Of a stretch of 64,000 bases of DNA, positions 18,554 through 27,730 are shown in pieces. This DNA is from Rhodocyclaceae bacterium (GTDB taxonomy: Bacteria; Pseudomonadota; Gammaproteobacteria; Burkholderiales; Rhodocyclaceae), in contig JAGTRP010000001.1 of the NCBI GenBank assembly GCA_018261935.1, positions 124,001-188,000 on the forward strand, read 5' to 3'. Made by a program: the position numbers and the translations under genes. The notes under the pieces were generated by a model that saw only the letters and a list, made by a program, of their open reading frames with translations, was not told the DNA's origin and made no database searches. How positions within the stretch are numbered: position 1 is the stretch's first letter; each line of letters begins with the position of its first letter.

Positions 18554-19919
18554 CCTGCGCTTCCTGCTGCTGCGCCGCCTGCTGCCTGCCATGGCGGGGC
18601 TGCTGGCGGCGGGCGCGGCCACCGCCTACTGGGTGGCGCACAGGAGCGCAACCACCGCCTACGACCGCTCTCTGCTGGATACCGCCCTGGCTATCGTGGA
18701 CCAGTTGAGCATCGTCGATGGCAAGCCGACGCTGCGCCTCACCCCACAGGCCCGGGCGGTCTTGCTGACCGACAAGTTCGACCAGATTTTCTTTGCGGTC
18801 CGCGGCCCGAACAACGAGCTGTTCGGCGGCGAACCCGGCCTGCCGCTCCCCGTCGGCGACGCCCTCGAATCCTTGCGAACGGAAGGACGTCACTATTACA
18901 ACGGCACTCTGGGCGGCAACCCGCTCCGGCTGGCCGCCCTGCAGGCTGAACGCGGGGGACAGCCCGTCACCATCGTGGCGGCCGAAACCCTGGTCAAACG
19001 TACCGCGCTCCAGCGCGAAATCATCGTCGGCATGCTCCTGCCCGAACTATTGCTGGTCCTGGCCACATTCATGGTGGCCTGGTTCGGCATCCGCTCGGGC
19101 CTGCAGCCCCTCGCCGGCCTGCAGCGGGAACTGGCCGGCCGCTCCCACGCCGACCTGAGCCCAATCGCCACCGCCGTGCCCGACGAACTCCAGCCGGTGG
19201 TGGACGAAATCAACGAACTCATGGGGCGCCTGGAGCACTCGCTGGACAGCCAGCGCCATTTCGTTTCCGACGCCGCCCACCAGCTGCGCACGCCCATTGC
19301 CGCGCTCCAGGCCCAGGTGGAGGCAGCCCTGGGAGACGCCAGCCGGCACAACCGGACCCAGCTGGAGGGCGTTCTGGCCGCTGCCCACCGACTGTCGCAC
19401 CTGGTGGACCAATTGCTTGCCCTGGCCCGCGCGGAGCCCTCTCAACCTCAGCCCCTGCCCGAAATCTTCCTCGAGAACGTGGTTCATGGCGTAGCCGAAA
19501 ACTGGCTGCCGGCGGCGATCGAGAAAGGCATCGACCTTGGGTTCGACCTGCAACCGACGGTCGTCCGCGGCAATAACTTCTTGCTGCAGGAAATGCTGGC
19601 CAACCTGGTCGATAACGCCTTGCGCCACACCCCGGCTGGTGGCGCCGTCACCGTGGCCTGCGCCCCGAAGGATGACGGCGCCGTACTGGCGATCGACGAT
19701 AGTGGACCGGGCATTGCCGCCGATGAGAGGGAGAAGGTGTTCGAGCGTTTCTACCAATCCCCGGACAGCCTGAGCGACGGCTGCGGCCTGGGACTGGCGA
19801 TCGTTCTGAAAATCGTCCGCCAGCACGGCGGCGATGCCAGCATCGGGGAGTCCCCGACCCTGGGTGGCACCCGGGTGGAAATCAGCCTGCCGGCGGAGTC
19901 CTCTTCCGAGCCAGACTGA
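18540..19919 (+). CDS. Sensor histidine kinase with 2CSK_N sensor domain
   Basis: Inner-membrane histidine kinase of 459 residues, partner of the overlapping response regulator. A first membrane helix (about 10-33) and a second (about 161-182) enclose a periplasmic domain of about 125 residues of the 2CSK_N type. A HAMP-like segment leads to the H-box SDAAHQLRTP with H247, then N-box LVDNALRHTP, and G-boxes DDSGPGIA and GCGLGLAI. The periplasmic loop has few His/Cys residues, so direct metal binding is not evident. The last 38 bases overlap the convergent pssA gene. Confidence 0.92.
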   Translation: MARLSLRFLLLRRLLPAMAGLLAAGAATAYWVAHRSATTAYDRSLLDTALAIVDQLSIVDGKPTLRLTPQARAVLLTDKFDQIFFAVRGPNNELFGGEPGLPLPVGDALESLRTEGRHYYNGTLGGNPLRLAALQAERGGQPVTIVAAETLVKRTALQREIIVGMLLPELLLVLATFMVAWFGIRSGLQPLAGLQRELAGRSHADLSPIATAVPDELQPVVDEINELMGRLEHSLDSQRHFVSDAAHQLRTPIAALQAQVEAALGDASRHNRTQLEGVLAAAHRLSHLVDQLLALARAEPSQPQPLPEIFLENVVHGVAENWLPAAIEKGIDLGFDLQPTVVRGNNFLLQEMLANLVDNALRHTPAGGAVTVACAPKDDGAVLAIDDSGPGIAADEREKVFERFYQSPDSLSDGCGLGLAIVLKIVRQHGGDASIGESPTLGGTRVEISLPAESSSEPD

Positions 19920-20643
19920 CAGCGGTCACGACGTAGCCCGAGAGGCCGTAGATGACGAAGAAACCGAACAGGGTCGCTTCCGGCTTGAGGGCCACCAGGG
20001 CGAACCCGAGGGCGATGGCCGCCACCACGAAAAAGGGCACGCTCTTCCTCAGATTGATGTCCTTGAAGCTGTAGTAGCGGATATTGGAAATCATGGTGAC
20101 GCCGGCAAAGATGGTCAGGGCCCAGGCCAGCCATTGCACATCTCCGCCACCAATGCCGTGGGTCAGCATCACCCAGACGAAGCCGGCCACCAGGGCAGCG
20201 GCCGCCGGCGACGGCAGCCCCTGGAAGAAACGCTTGTCCACCACTTCCAGGGTGGTATTGAAGCGGGCCAGCCGCAGGGCGGCACCGGCGCAATAGATGA
20301 AAGCCGCGATCCATCCCAGGCGCCCCATATCCTTCAGGGCCCACTCGTAGATAACCAGGGAGGGAGCGGCGCCAAAGCTCACCATATCCGACAGGGAGTC
20401 GTACTCGGCGCCGAAGGCCGACTGGGTATGGGTGAGGCGGGCCACCCGGCCGTCCAGGCCGTCCAGCACCATGGCAAAGAAAATGGCGATGGCGCCCCGC
20501 TCGAAATCCCCCTGCATGGCCTGGACGATGGCAAAGAAGCCACAGAACAGGGCGGCGGTGGTAAACAGGTTGGGAAGGACGTAGATTCCCCGGCGCTTGA
20601 GCTCGGGGTTGAAGAGCACCTTGCGGGGCTTGCGTTCCGTCAT
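19882..20643 (-). CDS. pssA: CDP-diacylglycerol-serine O-phosphatidyltransferase
   Basis: Makes phosphatidylserine from CDP-diacylglycerol and serine in the inner membrane. The 253 residues have about eight hydrophobic segments and the CDP-alcohol phosphotransferase motif D61-x2-D64-G-x2-A-R-x8-G-x3-D82-x3-D86. This is the membrane-integral type II enzyme, unlike the phospholipase-D-like form of E. coli. It lies nine bases downstream of psd, the next enzyme, so the two form a phosphatidylethanolamine operon. Its end overlaps the histidine-kinase gene by 38 bases. Confidence 0.93.
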   Translation of the reverse strand: MTERKPRKVLFNPELKRRGIYVLPNLFTTAALFCGFFAIVQAMQGDFERGAIAIFFAMVLDGLDGRVARLTHTQSAFGAEYDSLSDMVSFGAAPSLVIYEWALKDMGRLGWIAAFIYCAGAALRLARFNTTLEVVDKRFFQGLPSPAAAALVAGFVWVMLTHGIGGGDVQWLAWALTIFAGVTMISNIRYYSFKDINLRKSVPFFVVAAIALGFALVALKPEATLFGFFVIYGLSGYVVTAVSLARKRTPPAG

Positions 20644-20652
20644 GGGGTAAGA

Positions 20653-21291
20653 CTATGAGAGTTCAGCCAGCACAGTGCTGGAAGCATACACCTTTTCGCC
20701 GATCACCACTTTCACTTTGGCGTCCAGGGGCAGGTAGAGATCGACCCGGGAGCCGAAGCGAATGAAGCCGTAGCGCTGGCCGCGGACCAGCTGGCAGCCC
20801 GCATCCACGTAGTTGAGGATGCGGCGGGCGACGAGTCCGGCGATCTGCACGCAGGTCACGTCCTGGCCGTCGGCAGTCTTCAGGTGCAGGGCGCAGCGCT
20901 CGTTGTCGAGGGACGCCTTGTCCAGGGCGGCATTGACGAAGCCGCCGGGCTTGTACCAGCGCTGAATCACCTTCGCATCGAGAGGAGAACGGTTGGAATG
21001 GACGTTGAACACGTTCATGAAGACGCTGACCTTGAGGGCCCGTCGCTCCAGGTACGGGTCTTCGGCCTCTTCCACCACGATCACCCGTCCATCGGCCGCA
21101 GAAACCACGCTCTTAGGCCCGCCGGCGATCAGCCGCGGCGGATCCCGAAAGAACTGGACACAGAAAATGAAGACCAGCCAGACCGGCAGAGACCACGGAC
21201 CGGCAAACGACGAGAGCAGGACCGCCAGGACAAAAGACCCGCCAATGAAGGGCCAGCCTTCCTTGGCGATAATCGGATGCGGATAGTTCAT
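20653..21291 (-). CDS. psd: Phosphatidylserine decarboxylase proenzyme (short form)
   Basis: Pyruvoyl enzyme that decarboxylates phosphatidylserine to phosphatidylethanolamine. The 212-residue protein belongs to the short family. A hydrophobic N-terminal segment (about 14-48) anchors it, and [18 protein letters not shown] is conserved. Self-cleavage should occur between G180 and S181 in IRFGSRVD, making the pyruvoyl cofactor. It precedes pssA in the same operon and lies below ilvC, separated by a terminator. Confidence 0.93.
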   Translation of the reverse strand: MNYPHPIIAKEGWPFIGGSFVLAVLLSSFAGPWSLPVWLVFIFCVQFFRDPPRLIAGGPKSVVSAADGRVIVVEEAEDPYLERRALKVSVFMNVFNVHSNRSPLDAKVIQRWYKPGGFVNAALDKASLDNERCALHLKTADGQDVTCVQIAGLVARRILNYVDAGCQLVRGQRYGFIRFGSRVDLYLPLDAKVKVVIGEKVYASSTVLAELS

Positions 21292-21307
21292 CTAAACCCC
21301 AAAATAA

Positions 21308-21339
21308 TTTGGGCGGTGCAGCGTACCACACCGCCCAAA
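21308..21339 (-). terminator. Intrinsic terminator downstream of ilvC
   Basis: A perfect 11-base stem (TTTGGGCGGTG/CACCGCCCAAA, ten-base loop) is followed on the minus strand by an A/T-rich tail with four T. It separates ilvBNC from psd-pssA. Confidence 0.75.
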
Positions 21340-21344
21340 GCGAA

Positions 21345-21412
21345 GGCAGAGCTAGGCGCGAGCGCGCAGACAGTACGTTAGTACGGCAAGCGCGACGCAA
21401 CAACGCTCTGCC
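21345..21412. repeat. Complex inverted-repeat element between ilvC and psd
   Basis: GGCAGAGC at 21345-21352 pairs with GCTCTGCC at 21405-21412. The enclosed 52 bases hold a central palindrome GTACGTTAGTAC flanked by GCGCGC/AGCGCG-rich arms. The layout is that of an extragenic palindromic (REP-like) element or a structured RNA. Whether it recurs elsewhere in the genome cannot be seen here. Confidence 0.5.
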
Positions 21413-21427
21413 GAGCCGGCACCTGCC

Positions 21428-22468
<1,041 letters not shown>

Positions 22469-22960
22469 TTACACTTTAAGAATGCGGTCGCCGCGGCCGA
22501 TGCCGCAAACGCCGGTGCGCACGGTTTCCAGGATCAGGCCGGCATCGATGGCGGCGATGAAGGAATCCATCTTGGCGCCGGTGCCGGTAAGCTCGATGAC
22601 GTAAGTGGATTCGGTGACATCGATGACGCGGCCGCGGAAGATATCGGCCATCCGCTTCATCTCCTCGCGATCCTTGCCGGTGGCCCGCACCTTAATGAGC
22701 ATGAGCTCCCGCTCGGAGTGGGCGGCCTCGGAAAGATCCACCACCTTGACCACGTCCACCAGCTTGTTGAGCTGCTTGGTGATCTGCTCAAGGATCTCGT
22801 CCGACCCGCGGGTGACGATGGTCATGCGGGAGAGGGAGGCATCCTCGGTTGGAGCCACGGTCAAGGATTCGATATTGTAGCCCCGGGCCGAGAACAGGCC
22901 CGCCACCCGGGACAGGGCGCCAGCTTCGTTTTCCAGCAGGACGGAAATGATATGTCGCAT
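22469..22960 (-). CDS. ilvN: Acetolactate synthase small (regulatory) subunit
   Basis: Regulatory subunit that activates the catalytic subunit and confers valine feedback inhibition. The 163 residues begin MRHIISVLLENEAGALSRVAG, an ACT domain, followed by GYNIESLTVAPTED and a C-terminal regulatory part ending FRGRVIDVTESTYVIELTGTG. Length and motifs match IlvH/IlvN. It lies 16 bases after ilvB in the same operon. Confidence 0.96.
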   Translation of the reverse strand: MRHIISVLLENEAGALSRVAGLFSARGYNIESLTVAPTEDASLSRMTIVTRGSDEILEQITKQLNKLVDVVKVVDLSEAAHSERELMLIKVRATGKDREEMKRMADIFRGRVIDVTESTYVIELTGTGAKMDSFIAAIDAGLILETVRTGVCGIGRGDRILKV

Positions 22961-22976
22961 ATTGTTTTCTCCCCGC

Positions 22977-24677
22977 TTACAGGTCTTCGGCCAGGATCAT
23001 CTCGGTCAGCCCCTTGCCCGCGGCGACCATGGGGAAGACGTTGGCGGTGGGATCGATGATGAAGTCCATGAACACCAGCCGGTCCTTGTATTCGGTGAAA
23101 GCCTGGCGCAGGGCCGGCTCCACGTCTTCCGGCTTCTCGATCTTCATGCCCACGTGGCCATAGGACTCGGCCAGCTTGACGAAGTCGGGCAACGAGGTCA
23201 CGTAAGACTGTGAATAACGCTTCGAATAGAACATCTCCTGCCACTGGCGGACCATGCCCAGCATGCCGTTGTTCAGGTTGATGATCTTGAGCGGCAGACC
23301 GTACTGCTTGCAGGTCGACAACTCCTGGATGTTCATCTGGATCGACCCCTCGCCGGTGATACAGGCCACCTGGGCCTCCGGATTGGCCATGAGCACGCCC
23401 ATGCCGTAGGGCAGGCCGACGCCCATGGTGCCCAGACCGCCGGAATTGATCCAACGACGGGGCTTGTCGAACTTGTAGTATTGGGCCGCGAACATCTGGT
23501 GCTGGCCCACATCCGAGGTGATGTAGGCGTCGCCGCCGGTAACCTCGTAGAGCTTCTGGACCACGTACTGCGGCATGATCAGCTCGCTCTGCCTGTAGCG
23601 CAGGCAGTCACGGCCGCGCCATTCTTCAATCTGTTTCCACCAGTCGCCCACGGCGACCTTGTCAGTCTTGAAGCTGGCATCCATGAGCTTCAACATTTCA
23701 TCCAGGACATCCGGCACATTGCCGACGATGGGCACATCCACCTTCACCCGCTTGGAAATGGAGGAGGGGTCGATGTCAACATGGATGATCTTGCGGGGCT
23801 CGTCGCCGAAGTGGGCGGGATTGCCGATCACCCGGTCATCGAAACGGGCGCCCACCGCCAGGACCACGTCGGCGTGGTGCATGGCCATGTTGGCCTCGTA
23901 GGTGCCGTGCATGCCCAGCATGCCCACCGACTGGCGGTCAGTGGCCGGGTAGCTGCCCAGGCCCATGAGGGTGTTGGTCACCGGAAAGTCCAGCTTGCGA
24001 GCCAGGTCGGTAAGCTTCTCGGCGGCATCGGACAGGATCACGCCGCCGCCGGCGTAGATGATGGGGCGCTTGGCTTCCTGCAGGAGTTGGACGGCCTTCT
24101 TGATCTGGCCCAGATGCCCCTTGACCACCGGATTGTAGGAGCGCATCTGGATGGTCTTGGGATACTCAAACTCGCACATCTGCGCCGTGACGTCCTTGGG
24201 GACATCCACGACCACGGGGCCGGGACGGCCGGTGGCAGCAATGTGGAAGGCCTTCTTGATGGTGGACGCCAGGTCCTTGACGTCCTTCACCAGAAAATTG
24301 TGCTTGACGCAGGGGCGGGTGATGCCGACGGTGTCGCACTCCTGGAAGGCGTCCTGGCCGATGTAGGCGGTGGGCACCTGACCGGTGATCACCACCATGG
24401 GGATGGAGTCCGAGTAGGCGGTGGCGATGCCGGTGATGGTATTGGTCACCCCGGGGCCGGAGGTGACGAGGGCGACGCCCACCTTCTGGGAAGAACGGGA
24501 GTAGGCGTCAGCTGCGTGCACCGCAGCCTGCTCATGGCGAACCAGAATATGTTTTACCTGGTCTTGCTTGAACAGGGCATCATAAATGTGGAGCACCGAG
24601 CCACCAGGGTAGCCGAACACGCAGTCCACCTTTTCTTCCTGCAGGCACCTGATTACAATTTCTGCACCGCTGATCAT
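22977..24677 (-). CDS. ilvB: Acetolactate synthase large (catalytic) subunit
   Basis: ThDP- and FAD-dependent enzyme forming acetolactate and acetohydroxybutyrate for valine, leucine and isoleucine. The 566 residues start MISGAEIVIRCLQEEKVDCV and carry FGYPGGSVLHIYDAL, the catalytic-glutamate segment HEQAAVHAADAY, and the ThDP/Mg motif (GEGSIQMNIQEL with LNN). I prefer ATG 24677 over the in-frame ATG 24776: a good promoter lies between them, so the longer product would not be translated. First gene of ilvBNC. Confidence 0.95.
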   Translation of the reverse strand: MISGAEIVIRCLQEEKVDCVFGYPGGSVLHIYDALFKQDQVKHILVRHEQAAVHAADAYSRSSQKVGVALVTSGPGVTNTITGIATAYSDSIPMVVITGQVPTAYIGQDAFQECDTVGITRPCVKHNFLVKDVKDLASTIKKAFHIAATGRPGPVVVDVPKDVTAQMCEFEYPKTIQMRSYNPVVKGHLGQIKKAVQLLQEAKRPIIYAGGGVILSDAAEKLTDLARKLDFPVTNTLMGLGSYPATDRQSVGMLGMHGTYEANMAMHHADVVLAVGARFDDRVIGNPAHFGDEPRKIIHVDIDPSSISKRVKVDVPIVGNVPDVLDEMLKLMDASFKTDKVAVGDWWKQIEEWRGRDCLRYRQSELIMPQYVVQKLYEVTGGDAYITSDVGQHQMFAAQYYKFDKPRRWINSGGLGTMGVGLPYGMGVLMANPEAQVACITGEGSIQMNIQELSTCKQYGLPLKIINLNNGMLGMVRQWQEMFYSKRYSQSYVTSLPDFVKLAESYGHVGMKIEKPEDVEPALRQAFTEYKDRLVFMDFIIDPTANVFPMVAAGKGLTEMILAEDL

Positions 24678-24717
24678 GTTTTCTCGCCCAATAAAGCTGT
24701 TGCCTGAAAAACCTGTA

Positions 24718-24746
24718 ACCTTAATCGACTGACCTCCATCGGTCAA
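24718..24746 (-). promoter_or_regulatory. Sigma-70 promoter of ilvBNC
   Basis: On the minus strand TTGACC (24741-24746) and TAAGGT (24718-24723) are 17 bases apart, giving a leader of about 30 bases before ATG 24677. The leader is too short for a classical leader-peptide attenuator. Confidence 0.6.
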
Positions 24747-24800
24747 GGCACGGCGCCATAACCATAAGCTATTCAAGGGCTTCCACAGGGAGACACTGTC

Positions 24801-25364
24801 CTGGCTTCACCAAACGAATTGTCGCATTTCCTGGAATCGGTCGAACGCCGCGCCTTCAAGCAGGCCATGTTCGCCGTCCGCGACGAGGAAGCGGCCCTCG
24901 ACATAGTCCAGGACAGCATGCTGAAACTGGCGGAAAAGTACGGAAACCACCCCTGCGACGAATTTCCCATGCTTTTCCAGCGCATTCTCCAAAACACCAT
25001 CCGCGACTATTACCGCCGGACCAAGGTGCGATCCATGTGGACCACGGTCCTTTCGGCCCTCACACCGGACAATGAGGAGGATGGGGACCCACTGGAAACC
25101 CTGGAAACCGAAGACACATCCAATCTGGCCTCGACTCCGGAAAAGCAGGTTTTGCAGGCCCAAACGCTCACCGCCATCGAAGACGAAATTAGAAAATTGC
25201 CAACTCGTCAACGAGAAGCCTTTCTCATGCGTTATTGGGAAGATATGGATGTCGCCGAGACAGCAGCCGCCATGGGCTGCTCGGAAGGCAGCGTCAAGAC
25301 TCATTGCTCACGCGCCACCCACGCGTTGGCGGCAGCCCTGTCCGCCAAAGGAATCAAGTTATGA
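24801..25364 (+). CDS. ECF-like RNA polymerase sigma factor, probable CTG start
   Basis: Alternative sigma factor of 187 residues if read from CTG 24801. Region 2 lies at about 15-85 (AMFAVRDEEAALDIVQDSML, IRDYYRR) and region 4 at about 125-180 (LPTRQREAFLMRYWEDMDVA, SEGSVKTHCSRA), joined by an acidic linker. AGGGAG is eight bases before CTG 24801 but 26 before the in-frame TTG 24819; no ATG or GTG is available, so I favour CTG. The TGA overlaps the ATG of the DUF3619 gene. It is the head of a four-gene coupled operon and diverges from ilvB. Confidence 0.82.
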   Translation: MASPNELSHFLESVERRAFKQAMFAVRDEEAALDIVQDSMLKLAEKYGNHPCDEFPMLFQRILQNTIRDYYRRTKVRSMWTTVLSALTPDNEEDGDPLETLETEDTSNLASTPEKQVLQAQTLTAIEDEIRKLPTRQREAFLMRYWEDMDVAETAAAMGCSEGSVKTHCSRATHALAAALSAKGIKL

Positions 25365-25738
25365 CCGATGACCGTTTCGCTTATCGGATCCGGCAGACCC
25401 TGAATTACGGCCTGCAGGACATCCCGCCTGCCACCTGCCGGCGGCTAGAGGCCGCCCGCCACCAGGCCCTCGCCCACCAGAAGCAAACGGTCCCGCAATG
25501 GTCCCTGGCGACTGCGGGGCACGGCGCCATGCATTTCAGCTTTCCCGCCCCCCTGAAGCAGGTCTTGACCATCCTCGCCCTGCTGCTCGGCATGTGGATC
25601 GCCTTCTATTGGCACAGCCACCAGTACATCAGCGAACTGGAGGAAGTCGACAGCGCCCTCCTTTCCGACGACCTGCCGCCGGAGGCCTTTCTCGATCAGG
25701 ACTTTTCCCAGTGGCTAGAAGACTCCTCGGGGGAATAG
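25361..25738 (+). CDS. DUF3619 family single-span membrane protein (anti-sigma position)
   Basis: A 125-residue protein with a predicted cytoplasmic N-terminal domain of about 65 residues (MTDDRFAYRIRQTLNYGLQD), one membrane helix (VLTILALLLGMWIAFYW, about 68-84), and a short acidic tail (LEEVDSALLSDDLPPEAF). The function is not known. Topology, size and place directly after a sigma gene are those of an anti-sigma factor; that is inference. Its ATG overlaps the sigma stop (ATGA), and the next gene begins inside it. Confidence 0.78.
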   Translation: MTDDRFAYRIRQTLNYGLQDIPPATCRRLEAARHQALAHQKQTVPQWSLATAGHGAMHFSFPAPLKQVLTILALLLGMWIAFYWHSHQYISELEEVDSALLSDDLPPEAFLDQDFSQWLEDSSGE

Positions 25739-26235
25739 CGCTCTGCGCCTTCCTTTTGGCGCCAGCCAGAAGCGAGCCGCCCGCGACGACGGTGATCGGG
25801 ACGCCGCCGCAACCCAACTGGGGTGAACTGACGGTCGAGCAGCGCGCCACCCTCACCCCCCTGCGCAATGAGTGGAAAAACCTGGAAAACTACCGCCGCA
25901 AGAAATGGCTCGGCATTGCGGATCGCTACGCCAAGATGACGCCCCAGGAGCAGCAGCGGATGCAGGACCGGATGCGGGAATGGGTGACCATGACCCCGGA
26001 ACAGCGCGCCCAGGTGCGGGACAGTTACAAGGAATTCAAGCAGTTGCCGCCGGAAAAGAAGCAGGCAGTGAAGGAAAAGTGGGAAACCTACGCCAAGCTC
26101 CCAGTGGAAGAAAAGGCCAGACTCAAGCAAGGCAAGACAGCCCCTCAAACAACCAGCCCAACCGGCCCCCAAGTAGCCGCGCCCGCCGCCCCCGGCACAC
26201 CGTTTCCCTCCCCAACCGAAGCTCCTAAACCCTGA
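25711..26235 (+). CDS. DUF3106 family periplasmic protein, GTG start
   Basis: Secreted protein of 174 residues with a signal peptide (MARRLLGGIALCAFLLAPARS). The mature part has repeated helical units of the form (L/M)TxEQRxxL: LTVEQRATL, MTPQEQQRM, MTPEQRAQV, LPPEKKQAV and LPVEEKARL. They recall the LTxxQ repeats of Spy/CpxP-type periplasmic chaperones and sensors. A Pro/Ala/Thr-rich tail follows. I start at GTG 25711, with AGGA about ten bases upstream; the start lies 28 bases inside the DUF3619 gene. The stop overlaps the next ATG (TGATG). Function unknown. Confidence 0.78.
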   Translation: MARRLLGGIALCAFLLAPARSEPPATTVIGTPPQPNWGELTVEQRATLTPLRNEWKNLENYRRKKWLGIADRYAKMTPQEQQRMQDRMREWVTMTPEQRAQVRDSYKEFKQLPPEKKQAVKEKWETYAKLPVEEKARLKQGKTAPQTTSPTGPQVAAPAAPGTPFPSPTEAPKP

Positions 26236-26651
26236 TGCCTGCACAACACCCGAGCATCCTTCGCCGCCTGGCGAGCATGCTATATGAAGCGCTTGTCGTC
26301 GCCGCGATATTGCTGATCGGCTTCCTCCTCCCCCAGATCGTCCTCGCCGGCTTCGGTTGGCCAATGCCAGGCAAGCTGCAGTGGATCCATATCTTCAGCC
26401 TGCTACTGGTCTATTTCGTCTGGTTCTGGCTGCATGGCGGCCAAACCCTGGCCATGAAGACCTGGAAGCTGCGCATCGTCAGCACCGAGGGCACCCGCCT
26501 GCGCCCGCTGCAGGCGGTCCTGCGCTACCTGGCCGCCTGGCCCAGCATCCTGCTCTTTGGCATCGGCATTCTTTGGGCGCTATTCGACCAGGACGGGCAG
26601 TTCCTCCATGACCGCATCGCCGGGACGCGGATAGTCTTCGAACCCTCTTAA
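26235..26651 (+). CDS. RDD family membrane protein
   Basis: A 138-residue inner-membrane protein with three hydrophobic segments (about 17-40, 48-66 and 97-116) and RDD features: an N-terminal Arg (ILRRLASMLYEALV), a QTLAMKTWKLRIVS centre and a C-terminal DQDGQFLHDRIAGTRIV. RDD proteins include transporters and proteins of unknown role. It is the last gene of the sigma/DUF3619/DUF3106/RDD operon, starting within the previous stop. Its end overlaps the convergent lptG by four bases. Confidence 0.85.
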   Translation: MPAQHPSILRRLASMLYEALVVAAILLIGFLLPQIVLAGFGWPMPGKLQWIHIFSLLLVYFVWFWLHGGQTLAMKTWKLRIVSTEGTRLRPLQAVLRYLAAWPSILLFGIGILWALFDQDGQFLHDRIAGTRIVFEPS

Positions 26652-27730
26652 CGCCGTTCGACCCACCACAGCATCACCATCGCCGCCAGAAGAAAAAGGA
26701 TCGAGGGTGCGGCGGCGCTGGCAAAGGGGGGCCAGGAATTGATGACCCCCAGGCTGGAGAAAAGCCCGTTCAGCATGTGGAAAAGGATGCCCACCATCAC
26801 ACCGCCGAAGATCTTCAGGCTGACTCCGCCTACCCGGCTGTAGGAATAGCCGAAGGGCAGCGCGAGGGCCACCATAACCAGCGCCGTCAAAGGATAAATC
26901 AGCTTTTTCCAGATGGCGATTTCGTAGCGCTCGGTCTTCTGCTTGTTCTCCAGAAGGTGGCGGGTGTAGTTGAAAAGCCCGTAGAGGGACATGCGCTCCG
27001 GCGCCACCATCAGGACGGAAAGCAAATCCGGAGTGACCGCCGACTGCCATTCCTTGGTCTCCTGCCGATCGACCCGGGCCGATTCCCCCTGCAGTACCAT
27101 GCTGACCACACCGCCCAGCTTCCAGCGATCGGGGGGCTCGAACTCCCCTTCCTTGGCGTCGGTGACCGATTCGAGGGCATTGGCCTCATTAAATGTATAG
27201 ATGCGCACCCCCTCCAGACGGGCATCGGGGGTCGCCGTCCGGATATTGATGAAGCTGCGGCCGTCCTTGACCCAGAGCCCGGAATTGAACCCCTGCAGGG
27301 CGATGACGTTCGACATGGCCCGAGTCCGCAACTCCTGGGCGGCCTTCTCCGAAAAAGGCATGACTCCCTCTCCGACGACCAGGGTCGCCACCGCCAGGAC
27401 GCCTGCGACCTTGAAGAGGGTCGTCAGCAACTCCCGAGTGGACAGCCCCGATGCCCGCAGGACGGTAATTTCCGAATTGCGGGCCAGGGTCGATAGGGAA
27501 TACAGGGCGCCGATCAGTGCCGCAATGGGGATCAGCTCGTAAACCCGGCCGGGCAGGCTGAGGAGAACGAAGATGGCGGCGTGGATGAACTGGTACCCCC
27601 CCTTGCCGACGCTCTTCAGCTCGTTGATGAGGTCAAAGAAACTGAACAGCGCCAGGAAAGCCGCCAGCACCAGCAAAATAGCCGAGAAAGTCTCGCGGAC
27701 CACGTACCGCTCGTAGAGCTTCAGGTACAT
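26648..27730 (-). CDS. lptG: LPS export ABC transporter permease LptG
   Basis: One of two inner-membrane permeases that, with LptB2, extract lipopolysaccharide into the Lpt bridge. The 360 residues have three N-terminal and three C-terminal helices around a periplasmic beta-jellyroll. Conserved features include RYVVRETFSAILLVLAAF, ARNSEITVLRASGLST (coupling helix) and the C-terminal INSWPPFASAAAPSILF. It overlaps lptF by one base. Its end meets the RDD gene with a four-base overlap. Confidence 0.93.
   Translation of the reverse strand: MYLKLYERYVVRETFSAILLVLAAFLALFSFFDLINELKSVGKGGYQFIHAAIFVLLSLPGRVYELIPIAALIGALYSLSTLARNSEITVLRASGLSTRELLTTLFKVAGVLAVATLVVGEGVMPFSEKAAQELRTRAMSNVIALQGFNSGLWVKDGRSFINIRTATPDARLEGVRIYTFNEANALESVTDAKEGEFEPPDRWKLGGVVSMVLQGESARVDRQETKEWQSAVTPDLLSVLMVAPERMSLYGLFNYTRHLLENKQKTERYEIAIWKKLIYPLTALVMVALALPFGYSYSRVGGVSLKIFGGVMVGILFHMLNGLFSSLGVINSWPPFASAAAPSILFLLAAMVMLWWVERR

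Noticed and set aside
24678-24800. Leader-peptide attenuator for ilvB
   Set aside because: Predicted transcript start leaves about 30 bases of leader; there is no Leu/Val/Ile-rich peptide or terminator/antiterminator pair.
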